From Paenibacillus hamazuiensis (GTDB lineage: Bacteria > Bacillota > Bacilli > Paenibacillales > NBRC-103111): a stretch of DNA of 64,000 bases. The position numbers and the translations under genes are program-made. Under the pieces are notes generated by a model. That model was not told where the DNA came from. It saw only the letters and a list, made by a program, of their open reading frames with translations, and ran no database searches. The DNA lies in contig NZ_JALRMO010000001.1 of the NCBI RefSeq assembly GCF_023276405.1, positions 2,418,001-2,482,000 on the forward strand, given 5' to 3'. The first letter of the stretch is position 1. The number at the start of each line of letters is the position of its first letter. Below are positions 42,842 to 52,026 of this stretch, piece after piece.

Positions 42842-43434
42842 CTAAGGCTCCAAAAAACCCTTCTCAACCGCATCATTAACAATATTTTCAATATAACTCC
42901 ACAGGAGGGCAGAACCGTTCTCAATTCTTCTATTTCTTGATAATACTTTTTCTCTTGTGACACCTAACTTTTTCCATTGTAGGCCACTAGTTCTATAGTT
43001 ATGGAGGATAGGCATAAAGCTGTCCATTGCTTGGACAAATTTTGCTTCAGGAGTTTCTGCTTCTTCATATTCATTCCAGATTTCCTTTAACTGATTAGCT
43101 TGGTCATTTGGTAATATTCCAAATATTCTTTCTTCGGCTTTTTTTCTTTTTCAGCTGTTTCCTGCCAGTTCACATTACCATAAGCAAATGTATCTCCAGC
43201 ATCAATTTCCACAATATCATGGAGCAAAATCATCTTAAAGACCTTTAACATATCCAAATTACTTTCATTGGCATATTCAGACAATATCATAGCTCCTACA
43301 GCCATATGCCATGTATGTTCAGCATCATTCTCTCTCCTTGAAGCATCCATTAGAATCGTGTTCCTAAGTATTTGTTTCACTTTGTCAATTTCTACAATAA
43401 ACTCTATTTGTTTATTAAGCCTTTCAATATCCAT
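42842..43434 (-). pseudogene. HD-domain hydrolase (YfbR-like), frameshifted
   Basis: The 5' part (start ATG 43434) encodes an HD phosphohydrolase: NDAEHTWHMAVGAMILSEYA (EHTWH), MILLHDIVEIDAGDTFAYG (HD motif). It runs out of frame at a poly-A tract (minus strand; plus-strand T7 at 43139-43145). One more A restores AEERIFGILPNDQANQLKEI, and the same frame carries on through PEAKFVQAMDSFMPIL to the stop at 42842. The joined product of about 197 residues is the normal COG1896 length. It could be a true frameshift, programmed slippage or a sequencing error. Confidence 0.7.
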
Positions 43435-43762
43435 TTAGCTACCACCTATTATTCAATTCTTAAAGGGATAGATTCCGTTCGATTATTGGTAACTCATATA
43501 CTGCTCTCCCTTATTCCAGTATTTTCGATCGACAAAATTATTCTTTCATGAACTGGTACTATCACTCATTATACCATATGTTGGTATTTTCTTATTATCG
43601 TGTCGATTCTAACTTCACTCATAAATATAAGGGACACGTAGTATAAGTGACAGTAATTCTCATTCGACGGGAGACGACTCCCTAACTCAAAAACGGAGCC
43701 CGCCGGCTAGGCTGTAAACTCCGTTCCTGTATTGTCCCGTTGAGGGGCAAGTGCCAAACGCG
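43435..43762. other. Gene-free stretch
   Basis: No gene seen. A weak stem ACGGAG...CTCCGT (about 43695-43725) could be a minus-strand stop for the NIPSNAP gene. The promoter of the HD gene should lie near 43440-43520. Confidence 0.4.
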
Positions 43763-44080
43763 CTATCGTATAAAAAAATCGGCCCGATTCATAAATATTC
43801 CTTCAATCTTCTCAATTATGGGCCCGCTTTCCTCGGATCTGCGTTTCACCTCGATCCATTCCGGGTCTTGTAGAAACGCCCCCCACAGCCGTTGCCGTTC
43901 CTCCATATCCTTATATTCCATCACGTAATATAACTTTGGAAGCCCCGTCTGATCGATCCAGAAATCGTACACCTTCATTTCCAACCGCTCGAAAATACCA
44001 AGTGTATGCTGGCGGAAACGTTGCAGAATCGCTTCCATTCTCCCCTCATGCATGGTATAAATGCGCAACTCGTAAAGCAT
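43763..44080 (-). CDS. NIPSNAP-family protein (first)
   Basis: A 105-residue protein with the NIPSNAP fold (dimeric alpha-beta barrel). MLYELRIYTMHEGRMEAILQ at the N-terminus and LPKLYYVMEYKDMEERQRLW are the family's usual motifs, and WIEVKRRSEESGPII ends the domain. Members are small and of unknown biochemical function, often near oxidoreductases. The ATG at 44080 follows AGGG and is preferred to the ATG at 44086. Its neighbour at 44491-44916 is a paralogue. Confidence 0.82.
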   Translation of the reverse strand: MLYELRIYTMHEGRMEAILQRFRQHTLGIFERLEMKVYDFWIDQTGLPKLYYVMEYKDMEERQRLWGAFLQDPEWIEVKRRSEESGPIIEKIEGIFMNRADFFIR

Positions 44081-44174
44081 GCCCATCCCTCGCTTTCTGT
44101 AAATCGTAGAGCTTTTTCGTTGATCATTGCCTATCAACATAAGTGTGATATAACATTATGAATTATTCTTAATC

Positions 44175-44561
44175 CTACTTCACCGCGTAAGGCCGCAGAA
44201 TTTCTTCCAGCGTGAAGCGATTGGATCCGGTCGGCTGATACGACTCGTGTGTGCCGTACGTCGAGATGGCGACGCCGATTTCTTTGCCCGCCGTCTTCGA
44301 ACCGTCCGGTCCGTACGCCCAGCCGTAGAGCAAGACGGAATCGAACCATTTCTTGAACAGCGGCGGCGTGCTGTACCAATAAAGCGGATATTGGAAAATA
44401 ATCCGGTCATGGTCTTCGATCAGTCGTTGCTCCCGCGTCACGTATTCCTTATACAACTCATGGACCGTAATGTCCTTATGCTTGTGCAGTTCATTCAGCC
44501 AGGCTTGATTCCAATTTGACTACTCGATGTTTGGGTGTGTTACGATCACTATTGTTTTCAT
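44175..44561 (-). pseudogene. Flavodoxin-fold NAD(P)H dehydrogenase, broken
   Basis: From the ATG at 44561 the minus strand reads KTIVIVTHPNIE, a TAG stop at codon 14, then SNWNQAWLNELHKHKDITVH, followed by RIIFQYPLYWYSTPPLFKKW and WAYGPDGSKTAGKEIGVAIS. This is an NAD(P)H:quinone reductase (KefF/MdaB type), normally about 170-200 residues. It is cut short after TLEEILRPYAVK. So it has both an internal stop and a lost C-terminus. Confidence 0.72.
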
Positions 44562-44916
44562 GCCGGTATGCGCCATTCCTGGTTGAATTCATATACTTGA
44601 TAGTAAAAAAGGCCGCGTTCTTCATAAATAGGCTTTCCAGCTTCTCCACGAGCGGACCGTCAAGCTCGGAGATCCGTCTAATCTCCAACCACTCCGGATC
44701 GTTGCGGAAACGATCGTAGTTCAGGTTGCGCATGTTCATATCTTCATGCTCGACCAGATAATACAGCCGATTCTCGCCTTCGTCCCAGTCTTCCCAGAAC
44801 TGCGTCACGTTCATGCCGTGCTTCGCGAACAAATCAATGGTGTGGTCACGGAACCGGTCCTGGATCGCCTTCATCTTGCCGGGATGAATATGATAGATTC
44901 GCAGTTCGTATAACAT
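44491..44916 (-). CDS. NIPSNAP-family protein (second)
   Basis: A 141-residue paralogue of the 43763 protein: MLYELRIYHIHPGKMKAIQD, NRLYYLVEHEDMNMRNLNYD, DPEWLEIRRISELDGPLVEK. The domain ends near residue 105 and the last 35 residues (NSTRNGAYRHENNSDRNTPK) are polar and overlap the 5' end of the broken flavodoxin gene, so the natural stop may once have been earlier. GAGGAGGTGAGAACA gives a strong ribosome-binding site for the ATG at 44916. The two paralogues and the reductase likely formed one minus-strand unit. Confidence 0.78.
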   Translation of the reverse strand: MLYELRIYHIHPGKMKAIQDRFRDHTIDLFAKHGMNVTQFWEDWDEGENRLYYLVEHEDMNMRNLNYDRFRNDPEWLEIRRISELDGPLVEKLESLFMKNAAFFTIKYMNSTRNGAYRHENNSDRNTPKHRVVKLESSLAE

Positions 44917-45003
44917 TGTTCTCACCTCCTCGTACGGATTCACTTCTATAGACGTCTCCAGATTTTCTGCTGATCGTCGCTTATTCAAACATTTCGTTTA
45001 CCT

Positions 45004-45090
45004 ACTTGTATTGCCGTCACGATAGGCCCGAATCCGGTCCATCTGTTCCTCCAAATCGCCGATATGGCGGTCCAAAATCTCGATCAGAGA
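45004..45090 (-). pseudogene. Possible regulator C-terminal fragment
   Basis: A minus-strand stub reads LIEILDRHIGDLEEQMDRIR then AYRDGN before a stop near 45004. This resembles the dimerisation coiled coil at the end of MerR-type regulators. It is too short to be certain, and its 5' part is absent. Confidence 0.35.
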
Positions 45091-45242
45091 TAATGCCCAT
45101 GGCCGCGATTCCGAGGAAAAAGATCACGCTTATCCGGCATGTTCGGTATGATTGAATCTTAGCACGATAACGTTTATGCTGAGAATGCAGGCGAGTTCGT
45201 ACGAAGAGTTCGTGTAAGTTCGTGTTATCGGGAGGAGAATAA

Positions 45243-47813
45243 ATGGCGGGTAATCAAACGGAAAGGGTATGGCCGGAAGAGATGATTCGCAAACTGCGGC
45301 AGAGACCGGGCCCGGCCGGAAAGGCGAAGCTGCGGCAGATTGATTTGTCCAAGCGGATCGGGGTGGAGACCAGGACGATTCAGCAGTGGGAAAATGGTGA
45401 ACGGCTGCCCAGTGCTCATAATCTGCAATTGCTGATTCAACTCTTTGTAGTTGAACAAAAATTTCTTCGCGGTTCCGAGCGCGCGGAGGCTCAGTTACTG
45501 TGGGAGACAGTCCGTCGATTCCATGACGACAGGTCAGGAAATAACCGGATGTATCCCCTCTTTGACGAACAATGGTTCGAGGCGATTCTCGCGGATGCTT
45601 CTGCAGGTAGCGTTTCTAACGTTCACTCCGGAATCCGATCGGAAGGTTCGCCGGTTCACAGGACCGATGAATCGCCGCGAAATGCAGCCTCGCCATACGG
45701 GACAACGAATCTACCAAGCAGAATGTCCTCGTTTATCGGCCGCCTCGAACAGATCGGGGAGATTCGGCAATGGCTTGCCGACTCCCCTCTCGTCACGCTT
45801 GCGGGTCCCGGGGGAAGCGGCAAGACGCGTCTGGCGTATAAGGTCGCCTCAGACGCCTGTCTTTCTTATCCCGACGGCGTCTGGCTGTTCGAGCTCGCAT
45901 CGGCGATGGATACGCTCTCGGCGCTGAGAACCATCACGTCGGTATTGGACGTCAAGGAACAGAAGGAAAGGCCGCTCATCGAGTGCTTGCTCGACCATAT
46001 CCGGAACAAATGCATGCTTCTCGTATTCGACAACTGCGAGCACTTGATCGATTTCTGTTCTTCTCTCATCGAGCGATTGTTGTCGGCCTCCCCTAGGGTC
46101 GACATTTTGGCTACCAGCCAGGAGCCTTTGAACATCGGCTTGGAGCGCGTATGGAGGATTCCGCCGCTCACTTTCCCCACGGATAACGAGCTGCGGGATC
46201 ATATAGGTCATGATGCCATTCTTTCCTTCGAGTCCGTTCAGCTGTTTATCGAGCGCGCGAGCGCCGTATCACCCACATTCCGCGTTACGGAAGAGGACGT
46301 GAAGATCGTCGGACGGATCTGCAAACGCCTGGAGGGCATCCCGCTGTCCATAGAGCTGGCTGCCGCCCGGACGAACGTGCTTAGCATCGAGCAAATCGAC
46401 GAGCGGCTGTCCGATATGTTCGCCGTCCTTACGGCTGGGAAGAGAACGGCCGCCCCCCGTCATCAATCGCTTCGGGCCACCCTGGAATGGAGCTTCGCCC
46501 TGCTTACGGAGCAAGAGCGGCAGCTGCTGCGGAAGCTGAGTGCTTTTACCGGGGGATTTGAGCTAGAAGCGGTCGAACATATATGCACGGATGAAGAATC
46601 AAACCCTTCCCTCGGACAGTTCGATCGTCAGGAATCCTTGAACTTGGTTGCTAGCCTATACAATAAATCGTTTCTATCTGTTGATTCGTCAAGCAGCGGA
46701 CCTAGACGCAGATATGCGATGATCGAGGCAATTAAACAATTTGGATGCGAACAATGGGAGCGGCACTCCACCGATGAGGAACGCGAACGGATGATCCGTC
46801 GCTTCGTCGAGTACTACTGTCGGTTCGTAGAGAGAGCGGAACGGGGATTTCGCAGTCGAGACCGGGATGCCGCATTCGTTGCGATTCGGCGGGAATACGC
46901 CAACATTCGCTCCGCGCTGCGAATAGCCTGCGATCATCCGCGGGAGGTGGGAGCTGCAATACGAATGGCATCCTGCCTCTATTATTACTGGCTGCATGAA
47001 GGAACTTTGCAGGAAGGATCCGCGCAGCTTCAAACGGCTCTGACGAAGCACAGCCAAGCTTCCGTTCAAGAACACGTGGTTAAAGCGAAGCATGGTCTTA
47101 GCGTGTTGTTATGGGTCATGGGAGATGTCGAGAAAGCCGAAGATTTGGCCAGACAAAGCGCGGATGAAGCTCGCAAGCTCGGACATCCGGCGCTCCTGGC
47201 ATCTCAGCTTCGCATGCTGGCTCAGCTGGCATCGCGTTCGGGCTTAGCAGACGAAGCGATCCGACTAGCGGAAGAAAGCGTGCTTCATGCCAGGGATTCA
47301 GGTGACGATTGGAGCCTCGCGTCATCCTTAAGCTCTCTGAGCAACATTCTGGTGGTGCAACAGCTTTGGGAACGGGCTGAACCCTTGCTGGTCGAAAGTG
47401 CCATGCTATTCGAGAAAGTAAAAGACGATTTGGAGTTGTCGGGACCTCTGCGGGCATTGGGATATATTGCTTTAAACCGGCGGAAGCCCAGAGAGGCGTT
47501 GGCACTCTTTAAGAGAAGCATCGCCATCTGTCAAACGTATCAGGGAACGTGGTTCCTCGATCGAGGAGTCGAGGGACTTGTAAGCTCGTTGTGCGGGCTG
47601 GAAGAATACCGGGCGGCCGCTACGCTTATCGGAGTCTCCGAGAAATTACGAGCGAAGCTTGGCTCCGCGGCTCAGCCCCAGTTTCAATTGATTTACGAAC
47701 AGGCGAAACGAACCTGCAGACTAGAATGCGGCGATGAGCCGTTTAACGAGGCCATTGCGATTGGAAGAGGAATGACGAGAGAGCAGGCCGTTTCTTATGC
47801 GTTGGAGGTATAG
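45243..47813 (+). CDS. XRE-type regulator with NB-ARC ATPase and TPR-like repeats
   Basis: An 856-residue protein. An XRE-like helix-turn-helix lies at about 20-70 (AKLRQIDLSKRIGVETRTIQ, QWENGERLPS). A STAND/NB-ARC ATPase follows (about 160-480) with Walker A LAGPGGSGKTRLAYK, Walker B MLLVFDNCEHLID, sensor motif DILATSQEPL and GLP-like EGIPLSIELAAARTN. The C-terminal 300 residues are helical repeats of the TPR type. This is a signal-gated regulator like AfsR/MalT relatives: the repeats hold the ATPase off until a ligand binds. It is divergent from the NIPSNAP genes, which may be its targets. The start follows GGGAGGAG. Confidence 0.85.
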   Translation: MAGNQTERVWPEEMIRKLRQRPGPAGKAKLRQIDLSKRIGVETRTIQQWENGERLPSAHNLQLLIQLFVVEQKFLRGSERAEAQLLWETVRRFHDDRSGNNRMYPLFDEQWFEAILADASAGSVSNVHSGIRSEGSPVHRTDESPRNAASPYGTTNLPSRMSSFIGRLEQIGEIRQWLADSPLVTLAGPGGSGKTRLAYKVASDACLSYPDGVWLFELASAMDTLSALRTITSVLDVKEQKERPLIECLLDHIRNKCMLLVFDNCEHLIDFCSSLIERLLSASPRVDILATSQEPLNIGLERVWRIPPLTFPTDNELRDHIGHDAILSFESVQLFIERASAVSPTFRVTEEDVKIVGRICKRLEGIPLSIELAAARTNVLSIEQIDERLSDMFAVLTAGKRTAAPRHQSLRATLEWSFALLTEQERQLLRKLSAFTGGFELEAVEHICTDEESNPSLGQFDRQESLNLVASLYNKSFLSVDSSSSGPRRRYAMIEAIKQFGCEQWERHSTDEERERMIRRFVEYYCRFVERAERGFRSRDRDAAFVAIRREYANIRSALRIACDHPREVGAAIRMASCLYYYWLHEGTLQEGSAQLQTALTKHSQASVQEHVVKAKHGLSVLLWVMGDVEKAEDLARQSADEARKLGHPALLASQLRMLAQLASRSGLADEAIRLAEESVLHARDSGDDWSLASSLSSLSNILVVQQLWERAEPLLVESAMLFEKVKDDLELSGPLRALGYIALNRRKPREALALFKRSIAICQTYQGTWFLDRGVEGLVSSLCGLEEYRAAATLIGVSEKLRAKLGSAAQPQFQLIYEQAKRTCRLECGDEPFNEAIAIGRGMTREQAVSYALEV

Positions 47814-48345
47814 GGGGGCTCCCTCGCTTGATTTGTTGCCGATTTGCGATTCACCGTTTCGCTCACGTTCTGCTCGTTCACTTAATTCGCGGCCGTGCGC
47901 CGGTTCGTTACATCGGAAGCCGACCGCTCATTGGACTGGTTTTGGACTAGTTCGTGACGGATTTCCGGTTCGTCGTATCCTGGATATTCTGCTGCTCGGA
48001 TACATGAATAGATTGCGCCGGTTTACCAGCTCCTCTACGCTCCGAGCATTCGTCTGTTGATTCGTACTTCGACGTTACTCGCTGTCATGAACGACGGTAT
48101 GATCCGTCTGGCCACGCAGCCGGGTCCGCCCGACAACCCATTCATCGCATCCACTTCGGTAGATTGCTCCCGATTGCGCATTTGGTTCACACTCCGTGTA
48201 GCCGTCGCTGTGGGTTCGCGCTCCGTGCTCGAGGCGTTCTTGCGATTGCCGCGAATGTGCCTCAGGTTGGTCACTCTTCCGCTGACCGCAGCGACCGCCC
48301 CGGCAGCTTCTGCCTACCGTCCCAAGCTCGAACGCTAACACCGTA
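47814..48345. other. Long gene-free GC-rich stretch
   Basis: About 530 bp without a convincing gene. Several frames are open on both strands, as happens in GC-rich DNA, but none has a good ribosome-binding site or recognisable protein sequence. It may be eroded coding DNA. Confidence 0.45.
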
Positions 48346-48382
48346 ACAAGCAGCTTACATCGGGGAGCTGCTTGTATTTGTT
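48346..48382 (+). terminator. Terminator-like hairpin
   Basis: ACAAGCAGCT (48346-48355) and AGCTGCTTGT (48366-48375) are perfect 10-bp arms with ATTTGTT after. The plus-strand NB-ARC gene ends 530 bp upstream, so this may terminate its long tail. Confidence 0.6.
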
Positions 48383-48595
48383 ATATTCAGTTTGTCTCGT
48401 AAACCATGCTATTCGAGACATAATAATACAACTCCACAGTAGGAGTAGCTATCATCTACGTTTTGAAAACACCTAATGACCACCGCTAAGCCCTTGAAAA
48501 AAGGGAATAATGACTTTGGTCTCCTATTTCCCTGGACGAAGCAGTTCTATGTGATACTAGCAAGCTTTCACGTCTAATTGAAAAAAAGGCTCATT

Positions 48596-48905
48596 TACGG
48601 ATTTTGCCACATGCCTAAGCGCTGCGCAAATTTAGTAACAAGCTCCCCCATGCTGAATGGTTTGGTCACGAAATCATCAGCACAGCTACTTATCTTCTTC
48701 CCGATCCTTAGCTGTAAACACGATAATTGGTACTCTGAACGAGTCTCTGATACGCAGCAGACATCCATTCCGGTGATATCGGGAGCTATGGATAATAGAT
48801 CCTCGCCAATACGCCTTCTTCTCCGGACGCAGCTTCACGCACGGCAAACCGTTGCGACTGTAACATAACTTTAAGCAATTTTCTGATCTGGGGCTCAACA
48901 TTCCC
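48596..48905 (-). pseudogene. KdpE-like receiver-domain remnant
   Basis: In shifting frames the minus strand gives VEPQIRKLLKVMLQSQRFAV, REAASGEEGVLARIYYP, LPDITGMDVC, FRVPIIVFTAKDREEDK and ADDFVTKPFSMGELVTKFAQ. These follow KdpE order closely (RVPIIVLTAKDREEDK, ADDYVTKPFGMGEL). An internal stop, a missing Asp stretch and no DNA-binding domain show that it is a dead fragment. No kdpD or kdpFABC is nearby. Confidence 0.6.
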
Positions 48906-48932
48906 TTAAACTCAAGCCGATAATAGATTTGT

Positions 48933-49439
48933 TTATAGAAGTTTGCTCAAATGCTTGACCAGATCCGTTTCATCGTAGCATATCTGATACCCGCGGGATA
49001 CCCAGAACGGAAAACCTCCCGGCAAATAGGTGGACGTGTGCAGATAAGACATTTCGTAGCCCGCTTGCCGTGCAAAGGACTCCACTGTGCGATACAGAGC
49101 GGAGCCGACTCCCTGTCTTCGCAGATGGACGTCGATATATACCTTGGTCACCTCGCATACGGCACGGGAGCCGAAGATTTCATTCATGAAGGGGAACCGG
49201 CGGTCATAGGGTCGGACGGCTGCTGTGCCGATGATGGTGCCGCCGTTATCGCGAGCTACATAAAAGCACGCATCCGGCGGCTTCACATAGACTTCTGCGA
49301 ATCGTTTCAAATCGTCCGGGTCTGGGTTAAAAGCTCCCGGAGGATATAATTTTTCCATCGTCGGAAGAACGAAAGCCGCTATATCCTCCACGTGGGCCAA
49401 TGTTGCGGGCAGTATGCGATATGAGACTGTATCGATCAA
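48933..49439 (-). CDS. GNAT-family N-acetyltransferase
   Basis: A 168-residue single-domain acetyltransferase. The acetyl-CoA-binding motif A is CEVTKVYIDVHLRRQGVGSA, with the QGVGSALYRTVE loop, and motif B is MSYLHTSTYLPGGFPFWVSR. The substrate is unknown; relatives acetylate amino groups of small molecules or proteins. TTG at 49439, seven bases after AGGAGA, is the start. It is monocistronic, on the minus strand just right of the KdpE remnant and left of the metal-importer genes. Confidence 0.85.
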   Translation of the reverse strand: MIDTVSYRILPATLAHVEDIAAFVLPTMEKLYPPGAFNPDPDDLKRFAEVYVKPPDACFYVARDNGGTIIGTAAVRPYDRRFPFMNEIFGSRAVCEVTKVYIDVHLRRQGVGSALYRTVESFARQAGYEMSYLHTSTYLPGGFPFWVSRGYQICYDETDLVKHLSKLL

Positions 49440-49510
49440 ACGTCATATCTCCTTTCATTCGAGTTCATTTTCGGCAACTGAAGAATTGATGAATTGAGAT
49501 GCAATTAAAT

Positions 49511-50359
49511 TCAAATGGGTATCGCTTCCCGATATTGAAGGTTCTGGTCGTTCTCCGCAATTCGCTTTCGCCCGGACGGATGCTCCGGCAGCTGCGCTTC
49601 CAGCAACCTTTTTGATGCCGGATGGGACAAGGAACCAATATTCGAAATGCGATCCAATCGCTCGACGATTTCTCCCCGATCCATCACGATAAGACGATCC
49701 GCCAAATAGCGGGTGGCCTTGAGATCATGCGAGATGAATATATACGAAAGCTTGTGTTCCGACCTTAACCGGCGAAGAAGCTCCAGGATTTGAGTCTGCA
49801 GCATCCGGTCGAGGCTGCTCACGGCCTCGTCCAGCACGATCAGCTTGGGGCGGAGCGCCAAGGCGCGGGCGATGCAAAGCCGCTGCTGCTGTCCCCCGCT
49901 GAATTGATGCGGCAGCTTGTCTGCATCCGCCGCACTCAGCCCTACCGCTTCAAGTCCATCCAGGCAGGCTCGTTCAATCTCCCTCTTGGTCAAGCGCTCG
50001 TAATTCAGCAGCGGCTCGGCCACGATTTGCCTGGCCGTCATTCTCGGGTTCAGCGCATCGCCGCTGTTTTGGAACACGGCCTGCAGGTCGCGGCGCAGCT
50101 TGTATCTCACACCCGAGGCGCCGTTCAGCCAATCCGCCCCTTGAAACCGGATGGCACCTTCGTCCGGCTGCTCCAGCCCGAGAATGAGCTTGCCGAGCGT
50201 GCTTTTACCGGATCCGCTTTCTCCGACGATGCCCAGGCACTCTCCGGGCTCCAGGCTGAACGATGCCCGCTGCAGCGCCGTGAACCGTTGCGAAGCTCCC
50301 CATAGTCTGCGTTCCTTCACGTAAGATTTGCTTAGATTCGTTACATCCAATAGCTTCAT
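49511..50359 (-). CDS. nikE: Nickel/metallophore ABC importer ATPase (NikE/CntF type)
   Basis: A 282-residue ABC ATPase: Walker A GIVGESGSGKSTLGKLI, Q-loop, signature FSGGQQQRLCIARALAL and Walker B KLIVLDEAVSSLD. It is the second ATPase of an oligopeptide/nickel-type importer and lies last in its operon, 17 bp after the first ATPase gene. The Opp/Nik/Cnt family imports peptides, nickel or metal-opine complexes; the linked metallophore genes favour a metal complex. A run of GGGG before the ATG at 50359 acts as the ribosome-binding site. Confidence 0.87.
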   Translation of the reverse strand: MKLLDVTNLSKSYVKERRLWGASQRFTALQRASFSLEPGECLGIVGESGSGKSTLGKLILGLEQPDEGAIRFQGADWLNGASGVRYKLRRDLQAVFQNSGDALNPRMTARQIVAEPLLNYERLTKREIERACLDGLEAVGLSAADADKLPHQFSGGQQQRLCIARALALRPKLIVLDEAVSSLDRMLQTQILELLRRLRSEHKLSYIFISHDLKATRYLADRLIVMDRGEIVERLDRISNIGSLSHPASKRLLEAQLPEHPSGRKRIAENDQNLQYREAIPI

Positions 50360-50376
50360 CCTCTACCCCCTTCCCC

Positions 50377-51174
50377 TCACCCGATTTGCTTCTCAAGCAG
50401 CACCTTCGTGTAAGGATGCTGCGGACGGTCAAATAGCTGGAAAACCTCGGACGACTCAACGATCCGGCCCTGAAACATGACTGAGACCTCGTCAGCCAGC
50501 TCGGCGATCACCCCGAGGTCGTGAGTGACAATGACAAGCGCTGTTCCCTCCGATCTGCACAGCTGCTCCAGCTCGCCGAGGACATGGCGCTGGCTGGCCA
50601 GATCGAGCGCGGTTGTCGGCTCATCCGCGAAGAGGACGTCCGGGCTCGCCGATAGGGCTATCGCGATCATGACGCGCTGAAGCATTCCCCCGCTCAGCTG
50701 ATATGGGTACATCTTCATCAGCTCGGCTGGTCGGGGCAGGCCAATCCGCTTCAGGCAATCTACGGCCTGCTCCCTGGCATCATTGCGTCCGATGGAGGCA
50801 TGTGCCCGGATCGTTTCCGTGAAATGCTCGCCGACCGTTCGAATCGGATTAAACGAAGCCATTGGATTTTGCATGATCATCGATAACCGGGTTCCGCGAA
50901 GCAGACGGCGCTCCTCCAAGGAGAGCGCGAGCAATTCGCGCCCTGCGAGCGAGATGCTGCCGCTTGCAATCGCAGCACCCGTAGGCAATAGCCCCATGCA
51001 AGCCATGCAGGTCATCGACTTGCCGCTTCCGCTCTCCCCCACAATGCCCAAAACGGAACCGGATCGGACGCGCAAATCGATGCCGTCCAAAATCCGTATA
51101 GTCCCGGTTTCTGCCCGAAGATCGACGGAAAGATCGGATACCGAAAGGATCGATTCATGTAGTGGATTGCTCAT
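50377..51174 (-). CDS. nikD: Nickel/metallophore ABC importer ATPase (NikD/CntD type)
   Basis: A 265-residue ABC ATPase: Walker A GIVGESGSGKSMTCMACMG (Met at the usual Thr), QNPMASFNPIRTVGEH in the Q-loop region, signature LSGGMLQRVMIAIALSA, and Walker B DVLFADEPTTALD. Typical NikD/OppD relatives are about 254-330 residues. This one lacks the long C-terminal iron-sulfur-type extension seen in some OppD. Start ATG 51174, 6 bp after the permease stop. It should form the heterodimeric motor with the NikE-like protein. Confidence 0.87.
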   Translation of the reverse strand: MSNPLHESILSVSDLSVDLRAETGTIRILDGIDLRVRSGSVLGIVGESGSGKSMTCMACMGLLPTGAAIASGSISLAGRELLALSLEERRLLRGTRLSMIMQNPMASFNPIRTVGEHFTETIRAHASIGRNDAREQAVDCLKRIGLPRPAELMKMYPYQLSGGMLQRVMIAIALSASPDVLFADEPTTALDLASQRHVLGELEQLCRSEGTALVIVTHDLGVIAELADEVSVMFQGRIVESSEVFQLFDRPQHPYTKVLLEKQIG

Positions 51175-51180
51175 AAAATA

Positions 51181-52026
51181 TTACTGCTCCTTCGGATCGA
51201 AATAATCTCTTAACGTCTCCCCGAGTACATTACTGCAGCCGACCACAAGGGTAACCGCCATACCGGGAAGCCACATCAGCTCGGGATGCTGGCGCAGGTG
51301 CTGGCGCGCTTCGTTCATCATCATCCCCCATTCCGCGGTGGGAGCCTGCACGCCCAGGCCCAGGAATGACAACCCGGTAACCTCAAGAATGACCGAGCCG
51401 AACTCGAGAGTGGCGAGAACGAGGAGCTGCGCCGATATGCCGGGAAGCACGTGACGCCAGATAAGAGTCCATCGCCTCGTACCGGCAACCTTTGCCGATT
51501 GATAATAAAGCTTAAGCTTCACTTTCAGCACCATGCTTCGCACCATTCGCGAATAGTAGACCCACTGGGAGAGCACCAACGCAAGAATGAGATTCCCCGT
51601 CCCGGGACCGAGAATGCCCAATATGGCGAAGGCGAGTACAAGAGTAGGGAACGCCAGCAGGATATCGCAGATCCTCATAAAAACGGCGTCGAGCCTGCCT
51701 CCCTTGAGGGCCGTTATCGTGCCCGCGAGCGCGCCGATCAGTATGGTTGACGCCATCGCCATCACCGAGATGGAAAGTGAGGTGCGTATTCCCATCAGCA
51801 GCCGGGAGAACGTGCACCGGCCCAAGTGATCGGTTCCTAAAGGATACCGGGCCGAAAAAGAGGCGAATTTGTTCATCAGGTCAATCTGATTCGGATCGTT
51901 CGGCACGATCCAAGGCGCCGCAGCACCGGCTGCCGCAATAATCAAAAGGATCAGACTGCATCCGATCACGACGGAAACATGCCGTTTTCGCCGAATGACA
52001 TATCGGTGGGCGGTTAAAGTATTCAT
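51181..52026 (-). CDS. nikC: Nickel/metallophore ABC importer permease (NikC/CntC type)
   Basis: A 281-residue permease with six transmembrane segments. Marks include FSARYPLGTDHLGRCTFSRL after segment 1 and the EAA-like AKVAGTRRWTLIWRHVLPG loop for ATPase contact. The ATG at 52026 overlaps the NikB-like stop (ATGA), so both permeases are coupled. The DPP-type fold is shared with Opp, Dpp and Nik permeases, and the motif set fits NikC best with the context of a NikA-like binding protein. Confidence 0.88.
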   Translation of the reverse strand: MNTLTAHRYVIRRKRHVSVVIGCSLILLIIAAAGAAAPWIVPNDPNQIDLMNKFASFSARYPLGTDHLGRCTFSRLLMGIRTSLSISVMAMASTILIGALAGTITALKGGRLDAVFMRICDILLAFPTLVLAFAILGILGPGTGNLILALVLSQWVYYSRMVRSMVLKVKLKLYYQSAKVAGTRRWTLIWRHVLPGISAQLLVLATLEFGSVILEVTGLSFLGLGVQAPTAEWGMMMNEARQHLRQHPELMWLPGMAVTLVVGCSNVLGETLRDYFDPKEQ

